From Hybos culiciformis (lineage: Eukaryota; Arthropoda; Insecta; Diptera; Hybotidae): a stretch of 64,000 bases of DNA. The stretch lies in assembly GCA_964007475.1 (NCBI GenBank), contig OZ023275.1, positions 33,971,381-34,035,380 on the forward strand, given 5' to 3'. The notes beneath the pieces were generated by a model. The model searched no databases. It saw nothing but the letters and a program-made list of their open reading frames with translations, and was not told where the DNA came from. Within the stretch, counting starts at the first letter, position 1, and every line of letters starts with the position of its first letter. The position numbers and the translations under genes were made by a program. This document shows positions 49,190 through 60,289 of the stretch, piece after piece.

Positions 49190-52180
49190 ATTGGGTTTTA
49201 AATGTATATCCCATTATCCAAATGATGCAAATGAGCGACAAAAGTACATTCAGAATTCTAGAATAAATATGATGATATTATATGAACTAAGAAACATAGG
49301 GTAACCACGTATATATACTCTTTGCTTTCAATTCAACTCAATTATCTTAGTTATACATCATTACTGAAGTCCTTGTGGCTTATGTGCAGGATTCTATAGA
49401 AAAACATATTTTCTGTCACAAAAATAATTAAAGCTTGTACTAAATACGAAAAAAATCATATGTCTGAAAAAAATGCGTCAACAGAAAAAAAAGACAAAAA
49501 TTATTTTACGTGCTATGAATTTTTAATAATTTGTACCGCCTACACTTTTATGTTTATTTTTTTTTTTTTTAAAACTTATTTTCTCTGTTTGGCGTTAAAC
49601 GATGTAAAAAAATGATTTTATTATTATTTACTGCTGCTTCTTCTTCTGCTACTGGAAGATACAAATCTTTAATCTTTAAAAAAAATGAAACCTTTTGAAA
49701 AATTTAATTTCCTTTTTTTTTTTTTTAATAACAAAATTAAACCGAAGGAAAATAATGGAGTTCTTTTTAGAGACCTTAAGAACACATAAATTGTGAAGCA
49801 CGACTTTGTAGAATGAAAAAAAAATATATAAATAAATAAATAAATAAAATATAATTTCAAGAAAAATTAAATATTTCTCAAAAAAAAGGCCAGAGATTTT
49901 TTATTTCCTTTGAATTTAAATCTTAAAAATTCTTAACAAAAAAAAAAAAAAAGAAAAACTAATTAAATAATTCATTTTTTTTTCTTGTTCTAAATTCCTT
50001 TTGAATTCTTAATTGTACCAATATTATACGGGGTCAAATTAATTCCAAAAAAATATTTAATGTTTTTTTTCCCCTAAAATTCTCTGGAATTCCCTACCAT
50101 ATAAATTTCTGGATATCAATCCACATACACTGAAAAACAGTTCGGTGCTCATGATATAAATTACAGCTCAAATCGAACTAGTGGATGGTTTTAGCAAATT
50201 TAGCTTTATATTTATAATAGTAAGGACAAATATTTTATACTTCTACTTTTTAATATAACTGCTGATATGTAATTATGTATATAGCAATATTTGCCAACTA
50301 TAATGAGACTATAATTCATTTGCTATGGACTTTTGCACTAATTATTATATATTTAATAACAAATGCAAGATTGACTGCAATTACTTAGCTTTAGTTGCAA
50401 TCTTTTTGCATTATTTTACAGCTGATTGTACAATCAGTTTTAGTGTACTTAGTTGCGAGATATCTATCTCAGGCCGAATAATCCGTGAGCCAATGAATAA
50501 TTTAGTAACAGACGGGCTGTGAAAGTTATAATTGTTTTAACTATCTCCACAGAGTATAACACTGCAATCAGTATAACTAGAATTACTAGAATTATAGAAA
50601 AATAAAATTGCCTTCGAAAATAATTATAATAAAAAGGTTTGGACAAATTATCTGGGCTGGTACAAAATAAGGATCTCTAAATTGTTATCGCTATTTAAAA
50701 ATATAAAATAAATGTATTTGCTACCCAAACATTTCACTGCCTGAGCCTATAATTTTATCACATACAAAACCGAAATTTTTTTTTTTATTTTATCTAAATT
50801 TATTTATTTTTTTTTATTTTATTTAAGTACACATGGAATCTATGTACAACATTATACATATATTATGTATGTATTTTTAAAAAAAAAAACTTAAATAAAT
50901 GTATTCTTTTATACTTTTGATGTTTAATGAAATTAAGCCAATTTTATTTTTAGTTAACAAAACAAAAAATAAAAAAAAAAAAAGAACAACAAATAAATGG
51001 TTTTTATTTATCCCTTAAACGCCCTTGGCTTTTTGGTAAAAATTTTTGCTCTTTTTTTTTATTATTATTATTTTTATTATATGAAATCAAAAATAAAAAT
51101 GTAAAATTCATTTAGAAAAAAAAAAAAAAAAAACAAAAAAGTTAAAAATGTTTTTACAAAAAGAAGTGACCAAAATTTAATATTTTTTTTTTTTTTTTAC
51201 CATATAACGATAAAACTAAATCTGTTAAATAGAATCCTTTTCGTAGTCAGAGAAAAAGGCTATACACTATAACATTCCGGTTTCAAAATAATTCCGGAAA
51301 TTCCTGAATTTGGAATAATTTAATTTCGAACACCTATTAATAAGTATATATTCCGAAAGTATAGAATTGTTGGCTTTTAAAAATTCAATTCATTTCATTT
51401 TCATATGGCTTCTTATTTAAATACTTTTTTTTCTATATCCAAATCCTATTTATGGAATTTTTATTTATATACAATTATTCGGTAAATTTTTTCAGTGAAT
51501 ATTATTCGCCCTATATTTATTTTCATTTTAAATGAATATTAAATTTTTTTGAATAAAGTGAACTTTAGAAAATTCATATTTTCATAAAAATTTATTTATA
51601 TATTTTTTTTTTAATATATATATTTCTCTCTCTAAATAATAATAATATTCTTTACATAAACATTTAAGAAAATGATCAATATAATTTTATTTACGTTTTC
51701 TTTTTATTTTTTATTTTTTTTGTTTACGCGTATCTACACTTTTCCAAAATGAAAATAATATTTAGTGGATACCATAAATGTTTTTTTTTTTTCATGAAAT
51801 ACAAGGAGTCCTTTTTGCGTTTAAGTAAAAATTGTAGTTTTTTGATCAATTTTCTACTTAATGTCTAATTTACGGATTCAATTTCAACAAAAAAAAAAAG
51901 AAATAATAGTATGAGCCTATTGTGAATGATTTTTGTATTCATGCAGTGAATGACACTGTTTTTATTTTCCAATAATGTTATATAAAAGATTATTATATTT
52001 ATAAGTTATTTTATTATTGAATACAGCGTTGTGAAGTTTAAAGTTGACAATTTAATACTTTAAACAGTTTAATAAATAAACACGAACTTTGTGAAATTAT
52101 ATTTTGTGGCTAGATGCTAATTTTCTTCAATAACAAGCAATAGCAGAAAAGTTGGTCATTTCATGTGTAAGAATTCAAAT
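49190..52180. other. Noncoding, no confident feature
   Basis: A/T-rich with long A/T runs. At 50325-50522 the plus strand has a 65-codon frame with mixed composition (YLALVAIFLHYFTADCTISF), overlapped at its end by a minus-strand frame. Neither has splice or family support, so they are not called. Confidence 0.4.
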
Positions 52181-52182
52181 TA

Positions 52183-52299
52183 TAAACCAAAGTGTATTAT
52201 ACACACGCTGCCATTCGTCCTTATTTTAAAATGACAGTCTTTTTTTGCGCCACGATAACCTTTGGATTTTTTATCCAACGTCAAGGCAGTAAATTGCCC
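52183..52299 (-). CDS. Candidate coding relic, unknown product
   Basis: A 39-codon open stretch between stops on the minus strand in a GC-richer patch. It reads TALTLDKKSKGYRGAKKDC, then HFKIRTNGSVCIIHF. The Cys-x-Phe-x-Ile followed by Val-Cys-x-Ile pattern is loosely like one strand pair of insect CUB-type domains, but this is far too short to assign. There is no start codon and no strong splice site. It may be a fossil exon. Confidence 0.15.
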
Positions 52300-52309
52300 T
52301 TACTTTCAA

Positions 52310-53140
52310 AATTTTCTTCTTTTGTCCTTTTTTTAAAATAGACTGTAAGGAATTTAAATTGCGCAATATTTGCCATTAAATTAAAGTAATTCTAGAAAGT
52401 AAAGTAAAATAATATTTTTTTGCATTTAAAAATGTTTTTAAGATTAATTAGGGAAAGATAATAATAATGATAAGATGGATTTAGCTTAAATAGACTAACA
52501 TGGCTTCGGTTATCACACTTACTAGCATAATGGTGATCAAGAATTAATGAGAAGTAATCGAAATATGAAGGGTAATTTATTATTTTGTTATCAAGCGAAA
52601 AGTGTTTCTCCTATATTCAAAATTAGTACTCAAAAAGTAAATATGTAATTATAGTTTCTTAAATAATAGACATACTTAATACATAGAGAAAGTAAATTCC
52701 AAAGACATTTAGCTTAATCTCCGTAAAAGAAAGTACATATTCTATTTTATTAAAAATGTTTACTCACGTTTGTTATTAAAAAAAAAGAAAATAATAATAC
52801 CATTATAGATTAAGGAATTGCCTAGAATATTAATCATAAAAGTATTTATTTGCTTTTATATTTTTATCTTTTTGGATCAAAAAGTATGGGAAATGCCGTA
52901 TATTATAAAAATAAAATACATAAGATATAAAAAAAAATTAATTTGCGCTGTTTTCTGTGCTTTTTTTTATAGTATATCGAAGTCGAATCCTGTGAATCCT
53001 GTTGCTTCAAGGACATTAATTAATAATACTTATAGAAGTCTTTATTATTTTTGATATTTTCACTTTTTTTAATCAAGTTGTTCTTTCATTGAAGGTTGAC
53101 TATAGAATAATTTGGAATGAAAAATATAAAAATATTTACT
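52310..53140. other. Noncoding, no confident feature
   Basis: A/T-rich. The plus-strand frame at 52818-53054 is low-complexity in its first half, and a possible acceptor near 52974 precedes SISKSNPVNPVASRTLI. Support is too weak to call. Confidence 0.4.
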
Positions 53141-53145
53141 CTCCA

Positions 53146-54068
53146 CACGCAGAGAAATGCCTTTTCATTCAATATGATTATATCAGTCATAGACTCCTAA
53201 TCATAACGAAAAAATAGCCCTATGATTAAAAATCTTCGCGCAAGATGAATAATCTTTGCATATAATTACTACGTTATACATCGTGATTATCTTATGATTT
53301 ACCTGAAATCATAAGTTATGATGCTTAATCATGCTAGTCATAAGTTATGATTGATACAAAAACTTTTTTTTTTTACTTTTTATTTTATTTTCGGTGATTA
53401 AAATTCAGATTATTTACTTTAATTACTAAAATAATAGTACATAGTTGAAATTTTCTGTAATGTCGCTACAAAAAAATAAAAAACCAAAATTTTTTTGCTT
53501 TCTTCGGGATTCGAACCTGCGTCCTTAACATTACAAATAGCCAACACACCACACAGAAAATGTGTATACCTAATTTATATTTTCTATTTTATGTACATTT
53601 TAAATTTCAATACCGTAGCTGAGTGGTAGTGTTGGCGGATTGCAATGCTAAAGACCCAGGTTCGAATCCGGAAGAAGACATAAGAAATAAAATTGTAAAT
53701 TTAATAAAAAAATAATAAATAAAATTTAATAAATTAAAAAAATATTAAAATAAAATAAAAAAAAATAAATAAATGAAAATTAAATAAAAAAAAATTAAAT
53801 AAAAAAAATTAATAAAAAAAACTTAAATTTTATTTTCTTATGTAAAATAGCTGCCATTACTCGCTTTTAAGACGTAAGAAATGAAATCGATATTATTGGG
53901 TTGCAGGATTTATGATTTTGCAGTCATAGTGATTGTTTTTACCCTTAGTCATTGTTTATGATTAATATTTACGGTTTATGATTAGTTATTAAGAGCTGAG
54001 TTCTCTGACTGCTTTACTCATATGTACAATCGTCATAATCATAATATCTGATTGGATTTCTCTCCGTG
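53146..54068. mobile_element. Fold-back element with tRNA-derived inner arms
   Basis: A 923-bp structure with inverted ends: CACGCAGAGAAAT (53146-53158), and CACGGAGAGAAAT on the complement of 54056-54068, with similarity continuing inward (ATATGATTAT/TTATGATTATGA). Inner inverted arms at 53500-53556 and 53612-53675 are tRNA-like. The right arm has A box TAGCTGAGTGG (53616-53626) and B box GGTTCGAATCC (53659-53669), both perfect consensus matches. The left arm has the B box on the minus strand (complement of 53507-53517). Both arms keep a TTGGC/GYTAA stem. Many copies of ATCATAA/TTATGAT lie between the outer ends and the arms. No coding capacity; target duplication unclear. Confidence 0.7.
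53612..53680 (+). pseudogene. tRNA-derived sequence with intact Pol III boxes
   Basis: A and B boxes are consensus and 32 bp apart, a normal tRNA spacing. The cloverleaf is broken: T-stem pairing has two mismatches, the D stem is weak and the anticodon arm has a 10-nt loop. It is probably a tRNA pseudogene or SINE head carried in the fold-back element. Pol III transcription is possible but untested. Confidence 0.55.
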
Positions 54069-54079
54069 CAATAAATTTT

Positions 54080-55085
54080 TAACCCTTTAATATACAATGT
54101 TACTAAAACTTTTTTTTTTCCTGAAATTCACAATTTTGACTTAATGAATGATGCTTTTCATGTTTTAGTTTTGTTAAAACAATAAAAAAAGTTCGAAAAC
54201 ATATTATTTCAACTATAATAGTCTTTAAGGGTTGAAAATTAAAAACTAATGATTCGACTTACTTTCGTATATTAATTTTTTTTTAAATACCTATGTAATC
54301 ATAATCATTTTTGACCTTGAAAATATGTTTATGATTAGAAAAAAAGCATAATGCTTTGGATCAATGAAAATAATTTCTATACAAACATATTTAGCTTTTA
54401 AATGGTATAGCATATAGTTAGTGTGTAGAATTAAGGAAATACAACCTTGAAAATTGTGTTTATGCTAACACTTTTAAATACGTTTTATTTATTTTTAACC
54501 TTTTGTTAAAATTAAAAGCTTTTTTAAAAAAAAAAAAAAAAAAAAGCAAATAAAAATAAAAACACCATAACAAATTATATAACTTTTCAAGAGTTTTTAA
54601 TAAGGAACAATTTTCTTTGGCAAATTAAAAGACCAATTTTATAATTTTAAAAGGTTTGGGAAATTAATTGAAATTAAGGTGAATTTTAATAAAAATCCTT
54701 ATTATTACACAAAAAATGTTTATTTAAATTAAATTTTTTAAACCCAATAGAGTTTTAATGACAAAAAATTTTAATTTTCTCCATCATATCCTGCAGATAT
54801 TTTTTAACTTTATAGCCAGTTTAATAAATTTTTTTTTTGTGTACAATTTTCTTTTTGCTCTCATTTCAAACTCATTAATTTCATTTCAAAACTGAAATAA
54901 TTTCATTTTTATATAATATATATATTTTTTTTTTTAATTTTAATTTTCGAGAAGATATTAAAATGAAATCTGCCAAAAATCAAACATAAAAAATTAAAAG
55001 TATTTAAAAATCTTCTGACCCCTGATTATGCTTCACAAAGTTTCAAATTATTTTTGTTAAAAGAAAAAGTTTATTTAGAATATAT
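54080..55085. other. Noncoding, no recognised feature
   Basis: A/T-rich intergenic DNA with long A runs. Confidence 0.5.
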
Positions 55086-55090
55086 TTCAG

Positions 55091-55322
55091 TATACCTTAT
55101 AATCATAAATGAAGTATGGAGCCCGTTTTCAGCATTTCGATTTAAGGTATACCACATACAAATATAAAATATAACAATTTTCATCGAAATCTATGCCCTA
55201 GTTTGAATCCTTGGGCTGAACCATTTACCCACATACTAATTTTCATTAGAATCTATTTTAGCTTTTATAAAACTAAAAATTTTGAAAAATTTTTATTTTT
55301 GATGAAAAACGGGCTAAAAATT
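55091..55322 (-). repeat. Dispersed repeat family A, fragment 4
   Basis: Shares CATAAATGAAGTATGGAGCC and CAGCATTTCGATTTAAGGTA, a TTTGAATCCTTGG block and the terminal TTTTTGATGAAAAACGGGCT with the 37.7-kb copy, in the same order. It lacks the ATTTTGGCATTTGAA and GACGGACGGAT part, which indicates an internal deletion or a subfamily. Confidence 0.6.
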
Positions 55323-55329
55323 AGATTTA

Positions 55330-57285
55330 TTCTCAAAATTTTCCTCTTATTATAAATAAAACAATTTTATCTTATATATGTCACTCGCACAAATTCTATT
55401 ATCTATTTTCTAATGCGTAAACATAATTTTTTTTCTGATAGATTTAATCTTCAGATTATTCCTACATTATTATAATAATGAAATTTAATATAATTTATCA
55501 GAGAAATGGAAACCACAATGTTACATATACACTATTATATATTTGTAATGTGGGTGATTCTTCTATCTTTATTTTGTAGAATGTATTATATACTATACTA
55601 TATTCCAACATATATATTATATATAAAAAGATTAAAATCTATGACTAGATTATTTTAGTTACAGGTTTTAATGTAATAATTAAAATCTTATGCCTGGAAT
55701 CGTCAAAACCTACATTATTATATAATTTTTATTTTGATAGTGGGACGAATAAACTAAATTTATTATTATTATTATTATTACTTTATACTTTCTACAGTCG
55801 AACAATTTAATTTTTATCAATGAAATTATATAAATGTATAAAGAAAACATTATACATTATTTTTATAAGAATATTTACGAATAAAAATAGATATTTTCAA
55901 ATCTGCTTCCGGGAAATTAATTTTTTATATTAAAATAAATTACACAGTTAACATAATACTTAAAGCTGTTATAGTTAAATATAATTATGTAAAAGAGAAA
56001 GATGAATTTAAATGTTAAAGGATTCGAAAACACATGAACTTTAATCTTTTGACATAATAGTACCTGTACTACGAATTATATAAATATAACACAAATACTA
56101 TACGTTGTTTATGCTTTCATAAAACTAAAATAATGTTTTAAAAAAAAATAATCCCATTTGAGATTACTTACCTAAAATTTAATAATAAACTTATAATCTT
56201 TTTTTCATTGGCATCGTTAATGTTATAACTACATGTTATACTTCATTAGATTCGTATTTTTTACTGTGAAAAAAGAAAAAAAATTAACAGTAAAAATGCC
56301 TTAATCGATGCTAAAATAATTTTTTAAAGTTTATGTAGGTTAGGTTATTTTTTTTTACAAAAAATCCTTAAATGCACTGTAAAATTTAATGTAAATATTT
56401 AAAGCATAATAAAATTGTTATACATACATATATAAATACATCTAATTAAGCACAATTTTATATACAGATAAGTTTTAAATAAGCATAGAATTTTATGCCT
56501 TTATGGAGTGAAATGATAAAATAATGAGATTATAATTTTTCCAAGGATACACAATATAAATACAGTATACATAAGTGTGACTAGCTACAGAAAAATGTAC
56601 ATATAAAATGTATTATAATAATACTATGTGTATGTGGATGATGTATATTTTTTATACTAAGCAATGATTTCATTACTCTCTATAATATTATCTTTTCTTT
56701 AAATTAAACGGCTAGAAAATTATGGAAAATCGATTTTTAATTTATCTCAAATTGGATATATCTATACAACTGTACATTAGCATATCTATTTATATAAAAT
56801 GAATGCAAAATAAAAAATCGTAATAATTTTTAGTTCAGGATGTTGTTCTTAAAAATTTAAAACAAATTATTTTGCTTCTGACATGCAAAATTTATCCATT
56901 TTTTAACACTATGAAATAAAGCTTCACAAAAAAAATACTAAGACTATAATTTCGATTTTCTTGGCGTGTCTGACAACATCAGACTAATATATCCCAAAAA
57001 TTCTTATCATTTAAGTATATCAATGATAGATTATAGATAGTATAGTTGCGGATTGACGATTTGCTAACAAATATTATAAGCTCTTATCATATCCAGAATT
57101 GAAAGAGCCGACAATAATTATTAATTATACTGAATGTAATCAATATGAATTGAATTAAAAACAATAAGATAATTGAATAAAGCAAATTTTTATAACTGAA
57201 CAATCAACATTAATGTGGATTTAAAAGTTATATATAAATATATAAGTATCTTTTTGTTTAACAATATCTTTAATTTTTTTACCCC
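55330..57285. other. Noncoding with (TTA)n tract
   Basis: A/T-rich DNA, with a trinucleotide tract at about 55760-55781. No supported genes. Confidence 0.5.
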
Positions 57286-57290
57286 TTTTT

Positions 57291-57795
57291 GCATTAAAAA
57301 TTAAATGACAGTCCATCCGTCTGCCCTCCACTGCGATTTCAGTTCTTTATATGCCAAAATAAGCGCAAATTCGTTCATTTACCTCTTGACTTAAGGATGA
57401 ACTGTACACGGTTTTTGCTTTGGCAGATAAAGGCTTTCAACCAGTCATATAAAATTAATATATTTTAGAATTGCTAATTATTTTAATGGATACCGATAAA
57501 AATTATTGTGTTGGGAAGTTATGCAGATGTCGATAATATAAACTTAAGAAAAATGATATAAGAAATCAATTGTTTTCCAAGAATTCGAACTGGGCTATGT
57601 TTGGATTAAAATTGTTATATTTGTAAATATATGGTTCAAGACTAAATGCTATTGGTATATTATATTGAAAAAAACTTAAAAAATATGTTTAATACCTTTA
57701 AGTGACCAAGGTAAAAGTATAAAGTATCTTAAATCGAAATGTTGAAAACAAGCCCCATATACTTAATTTATGAGGTATACTGTTCTATATTTTGT
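57291..57795 (+). repeat. Dispersed repeat family A, fragment 5
   Basis: A long copy: CCATCCGTCTGCC near 57313, then TATATGCCAAAATAAGCGCA, then a CCAAGAATTCGAACTGGGCT block, and CTTAAATCGAAATGTTGAAA followed by TTATGAGGTATACTG near 57728-57780. The order mirrors the 37.7-kb copy exactly. About 500 bp. Confidence 0.6.
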
Positions 57796-57799
57796 TTTT

Positions 57800-59220
57800 A
57801 TTTAAATTCATTTTACTTTATCTGACATGGTAACCTATAATAATTTTTATCTTCTTATATTTTTTTCATCTATATATTATTCCAAATACATATTTATTTT
57901 TATTATAATATAGTACAAATAATTCATTTATGTACAATAAATATTTTTCATAAATATGTACATGCAACACACATATGGTTTGTAAGGTATGTGTGTACAC
58001 AAAAATTTTTCAATTATAACTATGTATAATATACATATATGTACTTACAATTTTATACACTGTGTGTCCAATATTGTACACAAATGCTTATTGAAATCCA
58101 TTTTGAAAGGATATAAAAATAAAAAAATAAATGATTTATTATTGCTATATTTTCAATGTATGAGTGCTATATTACTTTCAAAGCTTTCCCAGGGAAAATT
58201 GCATTTTTTATGTACTAAATTTAAAGCCTTTTACAATATTATTATTATTATTATTATACTTATGTGTATAAAATATAGAAAAAAAAATATAATTTTTATC
58301 GCAACTAACATTATAATTTTTTTGTTTAATTTTCATGAAAAATATTTTTTAGAATGTATACCCTATATCTGTATAAAAAAAAGTTCTATAATATGTTGTA
58401 AATATTATAAAAAAAAAAAAAAAAAACACACAAGCCTTTAGGGACTAAAACTCACTCCTTCCTTCTTTTTTTTTTTGCATTTCAAACTATGTACACATTG
58501 TTGAATATTATGAAAATGCATTTTCACTATATATATTCTGTAATTATACATAAATAAATATATATATAAATATAATATATCATATATATGCGTTTCTATA
58601 TATATTAAATATACAACATAATAATAAGCGTTTATCGTTATAGTCACTTTGAATTAATAGGAAGTATTTATAATGTACACATTTATGTTTTTTAATGTAT
58701 ATAAATCAAAATTATAAAATAAAGTATACAAAAATAAAAAATTCAAGAAATTTGTGTAATTACTTGGTCTGGTTTTTACATTTTTATGTAAGATTTTGTT
58801 TTTCTTTTTCTTTTCTTTTTTTAAAGAAAACACTTTACAACTTAATTATAAGAAGTTTGTTTAAAGAATTTTTATATATTCAAAATAAATAACTATATAC
58901 TGAAATAGAGTTTTTACCATTTCGTATTTCTGCTACGACAACGATGACGCGATAACCAGGCCAAAATTAAAAAATAATTTAAGTTATTAAGCCAGAAATG
59001 AAAGATAACATTAAAAATCAATGAAATTTATTTTACAAAAAAAAAAATTAGATTAAAATGTTTTCCGATCAATAATTATTATTACGAATCCTCTTTTGTT
59101 GTTATTGAATTTGATCCTTTGATTCTTTAAATTCTAGATATTAATTTAGTTTTTGTTTTTATTCAATTTAATTAAATATTTCAATAAAATAAAATATTTA
59201 TTTTTAAAGAAACAATGAAA
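57800..59220. other. Noncoding with (ATT)n tract
   Basis: A/T-rich, with a trinucleotide tract at about 58237-58257 inside a low-complexity open frame (57989-58441). That frame has no family resemblance and is not called. Confidence 0.45.
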
Positions 59221-59233
59221 CAATTCTAAGAAT

Positions 59234-59329
59234 ATGAATGTTCCAGTTTCTTACACAAGAACATCCTCACCTTATAAGCTGAATGCACCACAGAAATTAT
59301 TATACATAAGTATTTTTTGGTTTTCATAA
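59234..59329 (+). CDS. Possible micro-ORF
   Basis: An ATG at 59234 starts a 31-codon frame, MNVPVSYTRTSSPYKLNAP and on to a TAA at 59327. Composition is unlike the surrounding low-complexity frames. There is an in-frame stop shortly upstream, so it would have to be a stand-alone small ORF. On the minus strand the same spot carries a near-consensus donor (AAG|GTGAGG, at about 59270), so it could equally be part of a minus-strand exon boundary. Confidence 0.15.
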   Translation: MNVPVSYTRTSSPYKLNAPQKLLYISIFWFS

Positions 59330-59334
59330 ACCCT

Positions 59335-60215
59335 AACCCTAAAAATAATGAAGATAAAGAAAATTTTTTATACTTGTAAAAAAAAAACAAAAAATAATTA
59401 CAATGTAATGAAGGAAAAACTTAAAAATATTTTCCGGGAAAAGTTTTAAGAGATTTCTCTTATATTTCTATGTACAGCTGTATATAAGTAATAATTAATT
59501 AAAATAATACTATTACCTTTATATAAAAATAAAATTTTTAATTATGAAATTTATAGAAAGGTATGTATATATGTATATTATCATCTGGAAAATTTATAAT
59601 TTTCTGCTACTAGTACTTCTGTTTTTATATTTAACTGTAGCTAGAAATTGAGGCGAACTTTTGTAAAAATTATTATTAAAAAAAAAAAGTACTACTTTTA
59701 AAAGTACTAAATCTAATTAAATTTTAATTATAAAAATTATTAAAGTATTTTTTTTTAAATTTTTCATTAAATTTCTTTTTATAATTCCATTAGTTTTGAT
59801 ATCATAAATATGATTAAAAATTATAATCCTTTTAAATTAGACTCATATTTTTTAAGAAAGTTGAATAACAATTTGAAATATTATATAATTAAGGATATAC
59901 AGAAGGATATAAGAAAATTATATACATAGAAGAATTATTTATGTAAAAGAGTATAATCAGAATATAAATTGTCACCTTTACTAGCTTATAAAAAATTTAG
60001 AATATTTTATAATTTGATTATAATTAAAAATATTAAATTTCAATTTGTACAATTTTGTAAATTGAAAATAAGAAAATATTTAAACCTTTTTTTTTTATTC
60101 AAAAGTAAGCAAATGAAATATTTATATAAAAAACAATTTAATTATTTATGTTTATGAAATAAATAAATATTTAGTTTAATAAGTTTTTAGCATAAGATTA
60201 GTAAAGAACAGTAAA
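59335..60215. other. Noncoding, no recognised feature
   Basis: A/T-rich DNA. Two CCCTAA-like units at about 59330 are too short to be meaningful. Confidence 0.5.
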
Positions 60216-60218
60216 GTC

Positions 60219-60284
60219 GGGACATTGTTTGATATCGCATTCCTGTCATTAAAAATTCTCAATATCAATAAGTGTTTAAACTGG
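60219..60284 (+). repeat. Inverted repeat pair B, left copy
   Basis: Contains TTTGATATCGCATTCCTGTC and, about 20 bp later, CTCAATATCA and GTGTTTAAACTG. The same blocks in the same order occur on the minus strand at 62518-62588. The copies face each other 2.2 kb apart. Confidence 0.55.
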
Positions 60285-60289
60285 CGTAT

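Noticed and set aside
53500..53680. Two functional tRNA genes
   Set aside because: Although the A and B boxes are good in the right arm, the acceptor, D and T stems do not pair properly and the anticodon loop has ten bases.
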